64,000 nt of DNA from an uncultured Methylophaga sp. (GTDB lineage Bacteria > Pseudomonadota > Gammaproteobacteria > Nitrosococcales > Methylophagaceae): positions 248,001 through 312,000 of the forward strand of contig CAJXKF010000003.1 in assembly GCA_913055695.1 (NCBI GenBank), read 5' to 3'. Each line of letters begins with the position of its first letter. Position 1 is the first letter of the stretch. The notes below the pieces were generated by a model. That model was not told where the DNA came from. It made no database searches and saw only the letters and a list, made by a program, of their open reading frames with translations. Made by a program: the position numbers and the translations under genes. Shown piece by piece: positions 1 through 10,495 of the stretch.

Positions 1-57
1 CACAAGCAGACTTGAGAGGGCAATTGCCAGGAGGCTCAGAAAGCGGGTTTTCAGCAT
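1..57 (-). CDS. N-terminus of a secreted or lipid-anchored protein (cut by window edge)
   Basis: Reading leftwards from an ATG at 57-55 gives MLKTRFLSLLAIALSSLLV before the window ends. This is a basic start followed by a hydrophobic stretch, as in a signal peptide or lipoprotein leader. An AAGGA ribosome-binding motif lies a few bases upstream, in the 12-bp gap after the pyrC' stop, so it is probably the next gene of the same transcript. The product cannot be identified from 19 residues. Confidence 0.5.
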   Translation of the reverse strand, partial: MLKTRFLSLLAIALSSLLV

Positions 58-69
58 CTCAGTGTCCTT

Positions 70-1347
70 TTAATCACGTTCATAAACCAGTCGGCCATGA
101 AACAGCGTATGGCTGACCTGGTGGTTGAAAAGCCAACCGGCAAAGGGGCTGTTTTTACCCGCACTGACAAAGTTCAGTGGCTGGCATTCAAATTCCGAGT
201 CCGGATCGACCAGACAGATATCGGCAATCGCGCCGGTTTTCAGCTGACCGGCATCAATACCGAGAATATCGGCCGGATTACAGGTCAGTGCGGCAATCGC
301 CCGTTGCAGTTCGATTTCATCATCTTCCACCAGTTTCAAGGTCAGAGACAACAAGGTTTCAAGTCCGGAGATGCCGGGCTGGGTTTCAGCAAACGGGCCC
401 AGCTTGTCATCGCGGTCCAACGGTTGATGATGGGATGAAATCGCAGCAATCACGCCTTCACGCACGCCCTGTTGCAGTTGCTCGCGGTCACGGATACTGC
501 GCAGCGGCGGCAAAACATGACTCAAGGCATCGTAATTACCCAGATCATGTTCAGATAGATGCAGGTGATGGGCGCTGACATCAGCGGTCACCGGTAAACC
601 GCGGTTCTGTGCGTCACGAATGAGTTTGACTGCTTTGCCGCTGGATAAATTATGAAAGTGAGCGCGTACTCCGGTTTGCTCAATCAGGATCAAATCACGA
701 CTGACGCCGATAATTTCGGCACTCTCCGGAATACCGCCCAGACCCAGTCTTGAGCTGACCGCGCCTTCGTGCACGCAGCCCTGTTTCTGCAGCCAGGGAT
801 CAGCGGCATTGAGAAACAGGGTCATATCCAGCGTCGCCGCATAGGCCATGGCCCGCTGCTGTATCACGCTGTTTTTAATCGCTGACAGGCCATTGCTGAT
901 ACCGACGCAGCCGGCGGCTTTGAGACGGGCCATTTCCGCCAGCAACTCGCCGTCGAGATTCTGCGTCATTGCGCCCATACTCAATACCATGCTGCGGCCG
1001 GCCTTTTTAGCGCGGTCCTGAATCAGTTCCACCACGGCCGGGTTATCAATCACCGGATCGGTATCGGGTGGCACACACACCGTGGTGATACCACCGGCCG
1101 CAGCGGCCGCGGTTTCAGTCTGAATCGTGGCGGTATGTTCCTGGCCGGGTTCACGCAGTCTGACACTCAAGTCGACCAGTCCCGGGATCACCATCAGTCC
1201 GGTAGCATCGATAACACGATCGGCGCTGAAGTCATCAAGATAATCGCCGATGGCGACAATTTTGCCATCACTAATGAATACATCCTGGCGGGCATCAAGC
1301 TGACTGGCCGGATCGATGACACGGCCGTTTTTAATACGGATCTTCAT
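70..1347 (-). CDS. pyrC': Catalytically dead dihydroorotase homologue PyrC' (ATCase partner)
   Basis: A 425-residue amidohydrolase-fold protein of the type I dihydroorotase family. The conserved metal-binding HxH after the first strand (usual form DLHVHLRDPG) is [10 protein letters not shown] here, with Ser61 and Arg63. The region of the third His reads LNAADP, and the TDHAPH-type motif reads SSHHQPL. So most zinc ligands are gone although fold landmarks ([16 protein letters not shown]) remain. In Pseudomonas an equally inactive PyrC' assembles with PyrB into the dodecameric aspartate transcarbamoylase; the same role is inferred here. Its ATG overlaps the pyrB stop (ATGA), which suggests translational coupling. 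A true dihydroorotase must be encoded elsewhere. Confidence 0.93.
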   Translation of the reverse strand: MKIRIKNGRVIDPASQLDARQDVFISDGKIVAIGDYLDDFSADRVIDATGLMVIPGLVDLSVRLREPGQEHTATIQTETAAAAAGGITTVCVPPDTDPVIDNPAVVELIQDRAKKAGRSMVLSMGAMTQNLDGELLAEMARLKAAGCVGISNGLSAIKNSVIQQRAMAYAATLDMTLFLNAADPWLQKQGCVHEGAVSSRLGLGGIPESAEIIGVSRDLILIEQTGVRAHFHNLSSGKAVKLIRDAQNRGLPVTADVSAHHLHLSEHDLGNYDALSHVLPPLRSIRDREQLQQGVREGVIAAISSHHQPLDRDDKLGPFAETQPGISGLETLLSLTLKLVEDDEIELQRAIAALTCNPADILGIDAGQLKTGAIADICLVDPDSEFECQPLNFVSAGKNSPFAGWLFNHQVSHTLFHGRLVYERD

Positions 1348-2318
1348 GCAGATATCTCATGTTGTTCTGACTGCGCGCCCAGTGCCATCGACATCACCGC
1401 CATGCGAATGGCAATGCCATGGGTGACCTGTTCCAGAATCACTGACTGCGGTCCGTCGGCAACGCTGGAAGCAATCTCGACCCCCCGGTTAATCGGGCCC
1501 GGATGCATCACAATCGCATCCGGTTTGGCCAGCTTCAGCTTGTCTTCAGTCAGGCCGAAGCAGTGAAAATATTCACGGGCACTGGGTAATAAGGCGCCCT
1601 GCATACGTTCCAGTTGCAGACGCAGCATGATAATGACATCGACGCCTTCCAGCCCCGCTTCCATATCGTGATAGACATGCACGCCCAGAGTCTGGCAGTC
1701 GGCAGGCAGTAGTGTTTTGGGGCCGATGACCCGGATTTCGCCGACGCCGAGGGTTGCCAGCGCCTGGATCTGCGAGCGGGCCACCCGCGAATGCAGAATA
1801 TCGCCGACAATCGCGACCCGAAGATGATGAAATTCCTGCTTGTGGCGCCGTATGGTAAACATATCAAGCATCGCCTGGGTGGGGTGGGCGTGGCAGCCGT
1901 CTCCGGCATTGATGACGCTGACATGGGGGGCGACATGCTGGGCGATAAACTCGGCGGCACCGCTCTGATTATGGCGTACCACAAACATATCGGTGTGCAT
2001 TGATTCCAGGTTATGCAGGGTATCGAGCAGGCTTTCACCCTTGGAGGTGGCCGAGGTACTGATATTAAAATTCATGACATCAGCCGACAGGCGTTTGGCA
2101 GCCAGTTCAAAGGTGGAACGGGTACGGGTCGAGTTCTCGAAAAACAGGTTAACGATGGTTTTACCGCGCAGTATCGGCACTTTTTTGACCTGACGGTGGG
2201 TTATTCCGGAGAACTGTTCGGCCCGGTCCATAATTTCGGTCAGCAGGGGCTTTTTCAGCCCTTCAATGGTCAGGAAGTGTCGCAGCTGGCCGCTGTCGGT
2301 CAGTTGGTTATTCTTCAT
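1344..2318 (-). CDS. pyrB: Aspartate carbamoyltransferase catalytic subunit
   Basis: About 324 residues. It condenses carbamoyl phosphate with aspartate, the committed step of pyrimidine synthesis, in the cytosol. The carbamoyl-phosphate motif [13 protein letters not shown] is present, with [11 protein letters not shown] further on and MHPGPINRG near the end. The start at 2318 ([10 protein letters not shown]) is chosen because a purine-rich AGGGAG motif precedes it and the longer reading adds non-homologous residues inside pyrR. The gene overlaps the pyrR end by 11 bp and pyrC' by 4 bp. No pyrI regulatory subunit is nearby, as expected for the PyrB-PyrC' class of enzyme. Confidence 0.96.
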   Translation of the reverse strand: MKNNQLTDSGQLRHFLTIEGLKKPLLTEIMDRAEQFSGITHRQVKKVPILRGKTIVNLFFENSTRTRSTFELAAKRLSADVMNFNISTSATSKGESLLDTLHNLESMHTDMFVVRHNQSGAAEFIAQHVAPHVSVINAGDGCHAHPTQAMLDMFTIRRHKQEFHHLRVAIVGDILHSRVARSQIQALATLGVGEIRVIGPKTLLPADCQTLGVHVYHDMEAGLEGVDVIIMLRLQLERMQGALLPSAREYFHCFGLTEDKLKLAKPDAIVMHPGPINRGVEIASSVADGPQSVILEQVTHGIAIRMAVMSMALGAQSEQHEISA

Positions 2319-2838
2319 CCACCACTCCCTTGCTGCGGTATTCCAGTTGCAGACCGTCCTTGTTGACCAGTTTGATCTGCTGATCTTTGGCCAGTTCCAG
2401 CGATTCGCCAATGATATCGGGCTGTATCGGCAGTTCTCGGCCATTGCGTTCAATCAGTACCGCGAGGGTGACGCTGGCCGGGCGGCCATAGTCGAAGATT
2501 TCATTCAATGCAGCACGGGTAGTGCGGCCACTGTGCAGTACGTCATCAACCAGTAACAGATGCCGACCATCGACACTGAAAGGCAGGTCGGACGGTGTCA
2601 CCTGAGGATGCATGCCGATACGGGTGAAATCATCACGGTAATAGGCGATATTCAGGGTGCCGAGAGAGGCATCGAAAAAATCCGGCCCCAGGATTTCCTG
2701 CAAGGCCTTGGCGATCCAGACCCCGCCGGTATGAATGCCTATCAGAAGCGGATGGCGATCGCCAAGCCGGTCACGGATCGCCGCTGCCATACTTTGCAGC
2801 AGTTCCTGAACCTGTGTTTGTGTGAGTGCGGTGGTCAT
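2308..2838 (-). CDS. pyrR: PyrR: pyrimidine operon regulator / uracil phosphoribosyltransferase
   Basis: About 176 residues, phosphoribosyltransferase fold. The PRPP-binding loop [18 protein letters not shown] is intact, so uracil phosphoribosyltransferase activity is plausible. In Firmicutes PyrR binds pyr mRNA to control attenuation; in gammaproteobacteria the regulatory role is less clear, and I see no PyrR-binding anti-antiterminator in this operon. The start at 2838 gives an ATGA overlap with the ruvX stop and fits family length. An in-frame ATG at 2853 is an alternative. The order ruvX-pyrR-pyrB-pyrC' matches Pseudomonas. Confidence 0.93.
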   Translation of the reverse strand: MTTALTQTQVQELLQSMAAAIRDRLGDRHPLLIGIHTGGVWIAKALQEILGPDFFDASLGTLNIAYYRDDFTRIGMHPQVTPSDLPFSVDGRHLLLVDDVLHSGRTTRAALNEIFDYGRPASVTLAVLIERNGRELPIQPDIIGESLELAKDQQIKLVNKDGLQLEYRSKGVVDEE

Positions 2839-3254
2839 TGTTGATTCAGCCATGATTGTAGGATGAGTTGTGCCGATAACTGATCGACGTCGCTGCGCTG
2901 ACGTGAATCCATTTTACTGCGGATGCCGAGATGATCCAGTGCTTCATAAGTGCTGAGTCGTTCATCCTGCCATTCTACCGGCAGGTGAAAGCGCCCGTGC
3001 AGACGATTACCGAAACGACGCGCAGCGGCCGTCATTTCCTGCTCCGTACCGTCCATATTGAGCGGCAGCCCGACAATCAGCAAAGCCGGTTGCCAATCCT
3101 GCAGCAGCTTGCCAATCTGCTCCCAGTCAGGAATCCCGTCGCGGGCCCTGATCGCGGTCAGCGGATTGGCAGTGCGAGTCAGTTCCTGACCGACGGCAAT
3201 GCCGATATTTTTCATACCGAAGTCAAAGCCTAAAACGGTTCTGGCTGCTGTCAT
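2835..3254 (-). CDS. ruvX: RuvX/YqgF RNase H-fold nuclease (Holliday junction resolvase-like, 16S rRNA 5' processing)
   Basis: 139 residues, the usual length of YqgF. The RNase H-like first strand GFDFGMKNIGIAVGQ carries the first catalytic Asp, and WQDERLST near residue 100 carries the second acidic site. In E. coli YqgF acts in 16S rRNA 5' end maturation; the resolvase role comes from structural similarity. Start and stop are coupled to yqgE (ATGA at 3251-3254) and to pyrR, within the long minus-strand operon. Confidence 0.95.
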   Translation of the reverse strand: MTAARTVLGFDFGMKNIGIAVGQELTRTANPLTAIRARDGIPDWEQIGKLLQDWQPALLIVGLPLNMDGTEQEMTAAARRFGNRLHGRFHLPVEWQDERLSTYEALDHLGIRSKMDSRQRSDVDQLSAQLILQSWLNQQ

Positions 3255-3811
3255 GCGTGGCCGCTGCTGTTGGACATCAGGTTGATATCAATGCCCAGCA
3301 AGCGGGCGGATGCCTGCCAGCGCTGATCGGCCGGCGTGTCAAACAGTAAATCCTGATTGGCCGGTACAGTGAGCCAGTTGTTTTCAGCCAGTTCCTGCTC
3401 CAGCTGACCGGCACCCCAGCCGGCATAGCCCAGCGTCACGAGCGCATGTTCCGGACCCTGCTCGCTACCAATCGCTTCCAGAATATCGGTGGAGGTAGTC
3501 AGGAAAATGTTGTCAGACAGCTGCAGGCTCGATTTCCAGTCGGCATCGGCCTGGTCATGAATCACCATGCCTTGGCCTTTCTGCACCGGGCCGCCGAACA
3601 GGACCGGGGTGTTCTTGATAAAGTCGCTGTCATTGTCAATCTTGAGATGCGACAGCAGCTCCTCCAGCATCACCTTGGTGGGACGGTTGATAATCAAGCC
3701 CATGGCACCATTCTGGTCATGCTCGCAGAGATAGACGACCGAACGATAGAAGAAAGTATCATTCAGTGCCGGCATCGCCACCAGAAAGTGATTTTGCAGA
3801 TTCGATTCCAT
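3251..3811 (-). CDS. yqgE: YqgE/AlgH family protein
   Basis: About 186 residues, DUF179. Family marks include NHFLVAMPAL and FYRSVVYLCEHDQNGAMG near the N-terminus, GLIINRP, a central LFGGPV and LVTLGYAGWGAGQLEQE towards the C-terminus. Molecular function is unknown; the Pseudomonas homologue AlgH was linked to alginate regulation. Start 3811 is preceded by AGAGGCGAG, and the longer in-frame reading runs into trkA coding sequence. It lies 7 bp after the trkA stop and overlaps ruvX by 4 bp. Linkage to ruvX is typical. Confidence 0.94.
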   Translation of the reverse strand: MESNLQNHFLVAMPALNDTFFYRSVVYLCEHDQNGAMGLIINRPTKVMLEELLSHLKIDNDSDFIKNTPVLFGGPVQKGQGMVIHDQADADWKSSLQLSDNIFLTTSTDILEAIGSEQGPEHALVTLGYAGWGAGQLEQELAENNWLTVPANQDLLFDTPADQRWQASARLLGIDINLMSNSSGHA

Positions 3812-3818
3812 CTCGCCT

Positions 3819-5201
3819 CTAGAAGAAAGTAAAGCCGACCTGGAACAGGCGTTCGACTTCTTTAATATAGCGCTTATTGACCAGGAACAGGATGACATGG
3901 TCCTCAGATTCAATGATCGTATCATGATGGGCGACGATGACTTCCTCACCACGGACGATGGCGCCAATGGTGGTGCCGGGTGGCAGGTCTATTTCATCAA
4001 TCCGGCGGCCGACCACCATTGATGAGCTGCTGTCACCATGAGCAATGGCTTCCAGTGCCTCGGCGGCGCCGCGCCGCAGGGAATGCACGGCGACAATATC
4101 ACCACGACGGATATGGGCAAGCAGACTACCGATGGTGGCCTGCTGCGGCGACAGGGCGATATCGATGCTGCCGCTTTCCACCAGATCCACATAGGCGGCA
4201 CGGTTAATCAATGACAAGACCTTGGTGGCGCCCAGCCGTTTGGCCAGCATCGAGGACAGAATATTGGCCTCGTCATCATTGGTCAGGGCGCAGAACAGGT
4301 CGACCTTGTCGATTTCCTCTTCCAGCAGCAGCTCTTCATTAGCGACATCGCCCAGCAACACGATGGTATCTGCCAGCTCTTCCGACAGGTACTCGGCACG
4401 CTCCTGGTTCGCCTCAATCAACTTGATCTGATAATGCTTTTCCAGCGCCTTGGCGAGCCGGGCGCCGATATTGCCGCCACCGGCGAGCATGATGCGACGA
4501 TAAGGCTTTTCCAGCCGGCACAGTTCGCCCATGACGGCCCGGATGTCCTTTCTGGCGGCAATGAAGAACACTTCATCGTCAGCCTGAATCACGGTATCGC
4601 CGGTCGGCGTAATCGGTCTGCCTTCACGGAAAATCGCAGCGACCCGGGTTTCAGTTTTGGGAATATGGCGCTTCAGATCACGCAGCGGGTGTCCCACCAG
4701 CGGACCGCCGTGCACTGCCTTGACCGCCACCAGCTGGACCCGGCCTTCGGAAAAGTCCAGCACCTGCAGTGCATTGGGGTGGCTGATCAGGCGCTGAATA
4801 TATTCGGTGACGATCTGCTCCGGGCTGATCAGCATATCAATCGCGATCGCCTGTGGGTTTTCCTTATCAAAAATCTGTGGTGTCGACAGATAACCGGTAT
4901 TGCGGATGCGGGCAATTTTAGTGGGCGTTTTATACAGCGTGTGGCAGATCTGGCAGGCGATCATATTGGTCTCATCGCTGTTGGTGACAGCCAGAATCAG
5001 ATCGGCATCTTCGGCGCCGGCGCGGGCCAGTACATCGGGATGCGAGGCTTCGCCATGAATGGTCTGGATATCGTAGTGATCCTGCAACTTCAGCAGATTG
5101 CTGTTGTTGGTATCCACCAGCGTGACGTCATCGTCCTCGCGTGCCAGCGTGGCCGCGACCGATGCACCGACTTGTCCCGCACCCAGAATAAGAATTTTCA
5201 T
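3819..5201 (-). CDS. trkA: TrkA, NAD-binding regulator of Trk potassium uptake
   Basis: 460 residues with two RCK modules, each an NAD-binding Rossmann half plus a TrkA-C half. The glycine motifs are [10 protein letters not shown] at residue 7 and [12 protein letters not shown] near residue 240. TrkA sits on the cytoplasmic face of TrkH/TrkG channels and gates K+ uptake by nucleotide binding. No trkH is present in the window, so the channel is encoded elsewhere. The gene follows ntrX by 9 bp and precedes yqgE by 7 bp. The ntrYX-trkA order is common in proteobacteria. Confidence 0.96.
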   Translation of the reverse strand: MKILILGAGQVGASVAATLAREDDDVTLVDTNNSNLLKLQDHYDIQTIHGEASHPDVLARAGAEDADLILAVTNSDETNMIACQICHTLYKTPTKIARIRNTGYLSTPQIFDKENPQAIAIDMLISPEQIVTEYIQRLISHPNALQVLDFSEGRVQLVAVKAVHGGPLVGHPLRDLKRHIPKTETRVAAIFREGRPITPTGDTVIQADDEVFFIAARKDIRAVMGELCRLEKPYRRIMLAGGGNIGARLAKALEKHYQIKLIEANQERAEYLSEELADTIVLLGDVANEELLLEEEIDKVDLFCALTNDDEANILSSMLAKRLGATKVLSLINRAAYVDLVESGSIDIALSPQQATIGSLLAHIRRGDIVAVHSLRRGAAEALEAIAHGDSSSSMVVGRRIDEIDLPPGTTIGAIVRGEEVIVAHHDTIIESEDHVILFLVNKRYIKEVERLFQVGFTFF

Positions 5202-5210
5202 CGTGCCTTC

Positions 5211-6485
5211 CTAGATTTGCTTGGTATCGATGCCCAGAGAGCGTAATTTACGATAAAGGTGAGTCCGCTCCATACCGGCGAGTTTCGCCGCCTTACCGAC
5301 ATTGCCGTCGGTCTCCTGCAGTTTTCGCAGCAGATAAATGCGTTCGAACTGCTCACGGGCTTCACGCAGCGGCAGATCGAAATTGATAGTATCATCGCCT
5401 TCAGCGGCCGCTTCTGCTTCGGTTTCCAACGCCTGCTCGATGTCAGCGACATCGATATCATCGCCTTCACCCAGCACCAATAGGCGCTGAATGACATTTT
5501 TCAGTTCCAGTACATTGCCTGGCCAGTCATGGTTGCGCAGGCGGTTCTGGGCAGCGACGCTGAAGCGCCGGTAGGGCAGCCCGGCCTGCGTGGTCTGCAG
5601 ATCGACAAAATGATGCACCAGCTCCGGGATATCTTCGATATGTTCGCGCAATGGCGGCACCAGCAAAGTGATACTGTTGAGCTGATACAGCAGACTATCG
5701 AGAAAGTCTTCATTATCGACCGCTTTCTGCAGCGAATACTGGGTCGCACAGACCAGCTGACATTCCCCCAGCTGCTTGCTTTCCAGAAGATGCAGTAACA
5801 AAGCCTGGGCTTCATCACTGAGCAGGGCCAGATCGTTGATATAGAGACAGTTACCCTTGGCCAGAGATTTGATCTTGAGGCTGTCGAGCGGGAAGCTTTC
5901 CGGGCTGACTTCAATAAATTTGCCATCGGCGAAATTACCCAGGCTGTGCAGGTAATGGGCAAAACAATGTTTGCCGGCCCCGGGTTCGCCCACCAGCAGG
6001 ATCGGCATATCATGACGGGCAATACGCTCTATCTGTTCGCGCAGCAGACTGATCTGGCTGCTTTTGCCCACCGGCACCTGCGACAGTTCCCGCTGAATCG
6101 CGACCTGTTTGGCGCGGTTTTCCAGTGCCATTTCAACGCCGCGTAACAGCTTGGCCATCGACAAGGGCTTTTCGATAAAGTCAGCCGCGCCCAGACGGGT
6201 GGCCTCCACTGCAGTTTCAATGGTGCCATGGCCCGACATCATCACGATGGTGACCGCTTTATTCTGCTGTTTGAAGTCCTTGAGCAGGGTGATGCCATCA
6301 ATATCAGGCATCCAGATATCAAGCAGCACCAGATCCGGCAGTTGCTGGTTAAATGCGGCCTTGGCCTCTTCGCCGTTGGCGGCAATTTGGACCTGATAAT
6401 TTTCGTCTTCCAGAATGTCTTTGATCAGTTCCCGAATATCAGGCTCATCATCGACAACCAGAATCAGCGGTTTATCAGCACTCAC
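5211..6485 (-). CDS. ntrX: NtrX-type response regulator with a degenerate AAA+ domain
   Basis: 424 residues: receiver domain (about 1-120, phospho-acceptor Asp in VLLDIWMPDIDG, Lys in FIEKP), AAA+ domain (about 140-330) and Fis-type helix-turn-helix (about 380-424, GKAAKLAGMERTHLYRKL). The Walker A is GEPGAGKH. The Walker B region reads NCLYINDL where activators have TLFLDEI, and the sigma-54-contacting GAFTGA loop is absent, with a shortened segment in its place. PLREHIEDIPEL survives. It therefore probably binds DNA without activating sigma-54 promoters. Translation starts at GTG, overlapping the ntrY stop (GTGA). Confidence 0.92.
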   Translation of the reverse strand: MSADKPLILVVDDEPDIRELIKDILEDENYQVQIAANGEEAKAAFNQQLPDLVLLDIWMPDIDGITLLKDFKQQNKAVTIVMMSGHGTIETAVEATRLGAADFIEKPLSMAKLLRGVEMALENRAKQVAIQRELSQVPVGKSSQISLLREQIERIARHDMPILLVGEPGAGKHCFAHYLHSLGNFADGKFIEVSPESFPLDSLKIKSLAKGNCLYINDLALLSDEAQALLLHLLESKQLGECQLVCATQYSLQKAVDNEDFLDSLLYQLNSITLLVPPLREHIEDIPELVHHFVDLQTTQAGLPYRRFSVAAQNRLRNHDWPGNVLELKNVIQRLLVLGEGDDIDVADIEQALETEAEAAAEGDDTINFDLPLREAREQFERIYLLRKLQETDGNVGKAAKLAGMERTHLYRKLRSLGIDTKQI

Positions 6486-8680
6486 GAGCGATGTTCCTCC
6501 AGAGGTAATCTGATAATTATACTTGTTCCTTCCGGACCATGATTCTCGGCCCAGACATCGCCACCGTGTTCTTCAATGATTTTTTTGACGATGGCCAGCC
6601 CCAGACCGGTGCCCTTGTGTTTGGTGGTGGCGTAGGGTTCAAACAGTTTATCAATGATAGCTTCGGGAATGCCGGGGCCATGATCACGGATATGTATCTC
6701 CAGCCACTCCCGCTGCTGACTTTCCACCGGATGATAGCTGATCACGATATCAACCGGTGAGGCTGCATCTTCGCAGGCTTCAATCGCATTTTTCAACAGG
6801 TTATGCATGACCTGACGGAAACGGTTGGCATCGACCCGAATCCGGATGTCTTCCCGGCTGTTCAGCAGGGCAAACTGATGACTGGGATTGCTCTGGTACA
6901 TGGTCAGCACTTCCCGGATCAGCTGGCCTATAGAGTGCCATTGCAGTTGCAGGGCCGGCGTGCGGGCATATTCCGAGAATTCGTTGACCATTTCCTTCAT
7001 TGCTTCGACTTGCTGGACGATGGTATCGGTCAGTTTGTTGAGGCCCTCGCTCTGATCATCTGGGACCAGCGAGCTATATTTTCGTTGCAGTCGTTCTGCC
7101 GACAGCTGTATCGGGGTCAGCGGATTTTTGATTTCGTGAGCCAGCCGCCGTGCCACTTCCCCCCAGGCAGCATGACGCTGTGCCTGCAGCAGCGCGGTAA
7201 TATCCTCAAACACCACAACCCAGCCGGCTTCATTGGGCAGGCGGGTACCATGACAGATCAGGGTCTGATTGCCCTTGGTTTTCTGCATCTCGATCTGCTG
7301 TTCCCAGTTGAGCCCCTTGCCGGCACAGTTTTCAATCATCTGGCAGAAGGTCTGCATATTGCGGTTAAGGCCGGCCAGTTTGGACAGCGGACTGTCCAGT
7401 CGCTGCTGCAGATTGACGCCCAGAATCTTGCTACTGGCATTGTTGGCAGTATGCAGAAAGAGGCGTTTGTCGACGGTGACCACACCGCTGGAGAGGCTGC
7501 CGAGTACCGTTGTCAGATAACTGGTTTGCTGCTCCAAAAGGCGGTGACTGCGCTGGGAGGCGTTATGCGCCTGGGTCAGACGCTGGGTCATCTGGTTGAA
7601 GGATCGCACCAGAAAGCCGATTTCATCATGACCGGAGGCAGTAAGCTGCATATTGTAATTACCGGAGGCCACCGCCTGAGTGCCTTCGGCGAGGCCCTGC
7701 AGGGGTTCGACAATACGCCGAGAAATCCATACCGCAAACCAGATTGAAACCAGAATGGTCAGAAACACTATCAGGCTCAGGCTCAGGGTGAATACCGTGA
7801 TCAGCGGTTTACGCAGATAGCTCAGCTCCTTGTAGTCGGTATAGGCAGCCTGTACCGTTTCCCCCAGATCGCTGAGCCGGTCGTTTATCGGGAACAGTAC
7901 ATTGAGCAGGCGCTCTTCAGCCAGGACCGACTGACGGGGAATACGCACTGTGGCGCGGAGCCGCAGATCACCGCTTTCGGTGGGATCCATGCCGATGTAG
8001 TCCTCACCCTGACGCAGCTGACTGATAATACTGTCATTGGGCCGGTCCGGCACCATGATGGTCGGGGTCTCGATGCTGGAAGCGACCGGTGTGCCATCCA
8101 TACCCCAGATACTGACTTCCAGGGCACCGCTCAGATTATTCAGATCACGCAGGCTGTGGGACAGTTCAGAATCCGGTAATTCACTGAGCACACCGGCCAT
8201 CATCCGGGTCTGTCTCAGCAGGGTACGCATCCTTATACCGAAAGAGGTCCGGCTCAATTCCAGCGAATCATTCAGTGCCTGCTCGATTTTGACATCAAAC
8301 CAGCTGTTAATGCCCCGGTGCAGGAAATGCATCGAGAAACCGTAAACAATGGTGGTCGCAACCAGGATCAGCAAAACAAACAGACTGACCAACCGCACTG
8401 TCAGTCGGGAACCGGCTTCATGACGTTTGAAGTCGCGGTACAGCCGGTACAGGCTGCGGGCCAGAATCGCCGCCAGCAAAAGCAGGCATAACAGGCCGAT
8501 ACCGAAAATCATCAGGAACAGATCATTGAGTATGGAGCTGTCCTGGGTCGCGGCACTGAGCAGCCAGGCCATGGCCAGCAACAGCAAGGCCAGAGAGAAG
8601 TAGGGGGCGGTGCCCGAGCTGAGACGCTTGATGAGGGCTATGGCCATACCGCTCTGACCCAGGGGCTGGTTAACTGCCAT
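6482..8680 (-). CDS. ntrY: NtrY-type membrane histidine kinase
   Basis: About 732 residues. N-terminal membrane helices lie near residues 28-45, 53-75 and 92-115, with a periplasmic part and another helix near 290-320. HAMP ([19 protein letters not shown]), PAS, H-box ([20 protein letters not shown]) and ATPase domain ([32 protein letters not shown]) follow. It phosphorylates NtrX; the family senses nitrogen or redox state. The first ATG (8680) overlaps the preceding gene by 43 bp; the ATG at 8647 would reduce this to 10 bp and is an equally good start. Confidence 0.94.
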   Translation of the reverse strand: MAVNQPLGQSGMAIALIKRLSSGTAPYFSLALLLLAMAWLLSAATQDSSILNDLFLMIFGIGLLCLLLLAAILARSLYRLYRDFKRHEAGSRLTVRLVSLFVLLILVATTIVYGFSMHFLHRGINSWFDVKIEQALNDSLELSRTSFGIRMRTLLRQTRMMAGVLSELPDSELSHSLRDLNNLSGALEVSIWGMDGTPVASSIETPTIMVPDRPNDSIISQLRQGEDYIGMDPTESGDLRLRATVRIPRQSVLAEERLLNVLFPINDRLSDLGETVQAAYTDYKELSYLRKPLITVFTLSLSLIVFLTILVSIWFAVWISRRIVEPLQGLAEGTQAVASGNYNMQLTASGHDEIGFLVRSFNQMTQRLTQAHNASQRSHRLLEQQTSYLTTVLGSLSSGVVTVDKRLFLHTANNASSKILGVNLQQRLDSPLSKLAGLNRNMQTFCQMIENCAGKGLNWEQQIEMQKTKGNQTLICHGTRLPNEAGWVVVFEDITALLQAQRHAAWGEVARRLAHEIKNPLTPIQLSAERLQRKYSSLVPDDQSEGLNKLTDTIVQQVEAMKEMVNEFSEYARTPALQLQWHSIGQLIREVLTMYQSNPSHQFALLNSREDIRIRVDANRFRQVMHNLLKNAIEACEDAASPVDIVISYHPVESQQREWLEIHIRDHGPGIPEAIIDKLFEPYATTKHKGTGLGLAIVKKIIEEHGGDVWAENHGPEGTSIIIRLPLEEHRS

Positions 8681-9216
8681 TTACTGGAAATCATCGCACC
8701 CGGGCGCATCGGCGTCGGCAGAGCGCTCAAGTCCAGACCGCTTCGTATCAGCAATAACAAATCGTCTGTTTGCTGGGTAAATTCCGGCGGCAGGCTCAGA
8801 TCCTGAATCCGGCCCAGTGCCTGGAGCGCCCCTTCCAGGTGCGGGAAATTCTGCTGGTCATCGGTTTCCAGCGCTATCAGGACATATTGCTCTGACAGGG
8901 CATGGTATCGCAGTTCATAGTGCAGGCGGGTCTGCCACAGCGTAGTTTCCCACTGCCAGAAGCGACCCAGAATTGGGAAGCTTTCCACCAGTTTCAGTTC
9001 CTGAAAGAAGGTGATGGGGACACCATTGTGCAGGGCTTCAATCACCCTTGGGGTGAGGGGATAGTCGATCTGGGCGCTGAGTACATAACCGTTGCCGATC
9101 TGGTGCACCCTGGGATTATTGACACTGAAAATGGTGGCATGCGCCAGGCTGCTGAAGCCCAGCAGAAGAACAGCAGTCAACCGCAGCCAGTGTTTAGCGG
9201 CGCTGCAGGCAGGCAT
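8638..9216 (-). CDS. Secreted DUF4390 protein
   Basis: About 192 residues. Start 9216 gives MPACSAAKHWLRLTAVLLLG and then SSLAHA, a convincing signal peptide; the longer reading would add a non-signal extension inside rsmB. The body has the DUF4390 pattern: an N-terminal beta strand region (VLSAQIDYPLTPRVIEAL) followed by GVPITFFQELKL. Function is unknown. It sits between rsmB and ntrY with overlaps on both sides, the typical place of this family, so a periplasmic link to NtrY is possible but unproven. Confidence 0.87.
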   Translation of the reverse strand: MPACSAAKHWLRLTAVLLLGFSSLAHATIFSVNNPRVHQIGNGYVLSAQIDYPLTPRVIEALHNGVPITFFQELKLVESFPILGRFWQWETTLWQTRLHYELRYHALSEQYVLIALETDDQQNFPHLEGALQALGRIQDLSLPPEFTQQTDDLLLLIRSGLDLSALPTPMRPGAMISSKWQLTSPWVRAVWP

Positions 9217-10495
9217 AATAAAAGCCGTCCATAACATCGTCGCCGGGCAGGCGCTGGAAGCCGAACGGGCGTGATTGCGCTGGCGGCCTGTCAGGCCTGA
9301 CTTCGCCGGCATCCGGATGTCGTTGCAGAAACGCTTCAATTTGCTGCTCGTTCTCTTGTTTGAAGGCAGAGCAGGTAGTGTAAACCATCAGACCGCCCGG
9401 TTTCAGCAATGGCCACAGATTATCCAGCAATTGCTGCTGGGTCTCTGCCAGCTGGGCAACATCGCCGGGTCTTCTATGTAGTTTGATATCGGGATGACGC
9501 CGAATCACACCGCTGCCGGTACAGGGGGCATCAATCAGAATGCGATCAAATGCTTCTCCGTCCCACCAGAGGCCAGTATCAGCGGCATCTGCAGCTGCCA
9601 GCGAAGCGGATAAATTCAGCCGTGACAGATTCTCAGCAATAGATTCCAGTCGTTTGTCGGAAATATCCAAGGCGATAACTTCGTTATCCGGGGCCTGTTC
9701 GAGGATATGACCGGTTTTACCCCCAGGGGCGGCGCAGGCATCAAGAATCCGCTGACCGGGCTGAATATCAAGCAGTCCGGCTACCAGCTGGGCGGCCCCA
9801 TCCTGTACCGAGGCCTTGCCGTCAAAGAAGCCGGGCAGTTTATGCACATCACAGGGGCTTGCCAGCAGAATCGCCGCATCACCTGCATCCAGCGGCTCGG
9901 CTTCTATCGCTTCCGCAGCCAGCAACTGCAGATAATGTTCACGATCGTCCTGCTGCCGGTTGACCCGCAGCATCATTGGCGGTTGCTGATTATTGGCCTC
10001 ACAGATCTGTTGCCAGTGCTCCGGCCAGTCACGCTGATAGTGTGCCAATAACCATTCAGGGTGGGCATAGGCTGCCTGCTGATCCGGTTCAATAGCGGCA
10101 TCGATCTCGTTTTGCTGACGTTGATAATGACGCAGGCAGGCATTGAGCAGGCCGCCGGCCCATTGTTTACCCAGTTGTTTGGCGGCATTGACGGTTTCAG
10201 AGATAGCAGCATGCGGCGGCGTTTTTAATTCCCGCAGCTGATACAGACCGATTAACAGCAGGGCACGGATATCGGCATCTTTGTGCTTGAGCGGTTTTTT
10301 CAGTAGTTTGTCTGCTATCAGCGTCAGGCGGGGCTGCCAGCGAATTACGCCATAACAGAGTTGCTGACAGAAGCCGCGATCGCGTTCATCAACCTGTTTG
10401 AGATGTTCAGCCAGTACCGAAGTCAGCGAGCGCTGCTCTGCCATCACGACAGCCAGCACCCGGGCGGCAACACTGCGGGCGGACGCTTTAGCCAA
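9194..10495 (-). CDS. rsmB: 16S rRNA (cytosine-967-C5)-methyltransferase RsmB
   Basis: About 433 residues with a proposed TTG start at 10495, which matches the E. coli length (429) and gives an 8-bp overlap with fmt. A GGTGA motif lies just upstream of the TTG. A GTG at 10504 is an alternative; ATG starts further upstream lie deep in fmt. An N-terminal NusB-like RNA-binding domain precedes a Rossmann methyltransferase. Visible marks are the SAM motif DACAAPGGKTGHILE, IDAPCTGSGVIRRHPDIK and catalytic-Cys YTTCSAFKQEN. It methylates C967 of 16S rRNA. Linkage to fmt and def is widely conserved. Confidence 0.94.
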   Translation of the reverse strand: MAKASARSVAARVLAVVMAEQRSLTSVLAEHLKQVDERDRGFCQQLCYGVIRWQPRLTLIADKLLKKPLKHKDADIRALLLIGLYQLRELKTPPHAAISETVNAAKQLGKQWAGGLLNACLRHYQRQQNEIDAAIEPDQQAAYAHPEWLLAHYQRDWPEHWQQICEANNQQPPMMLRVNRQQDDREHYLQLLAAEAIEAEPLDAGDAAILLASPCDVHKLPGFFDGKASVQDGAAQLVAGLLDIQPGQRILDACAAPGGKTGHILEQAPDNEVIALDISDKRLESIAENLSRLNLSASLAAADAADTGLWWDGEAFDRILIDAPCTGSGVIRRHPDIKLHRRPGDVAQLAETQQQLLDNLWPLLKPGGLMVYTTCSAFKQENEQQIEAFLQRHPDAGEVRPDRPPAQSRPFGFQRLPGDDVMDGFYYACLQRR

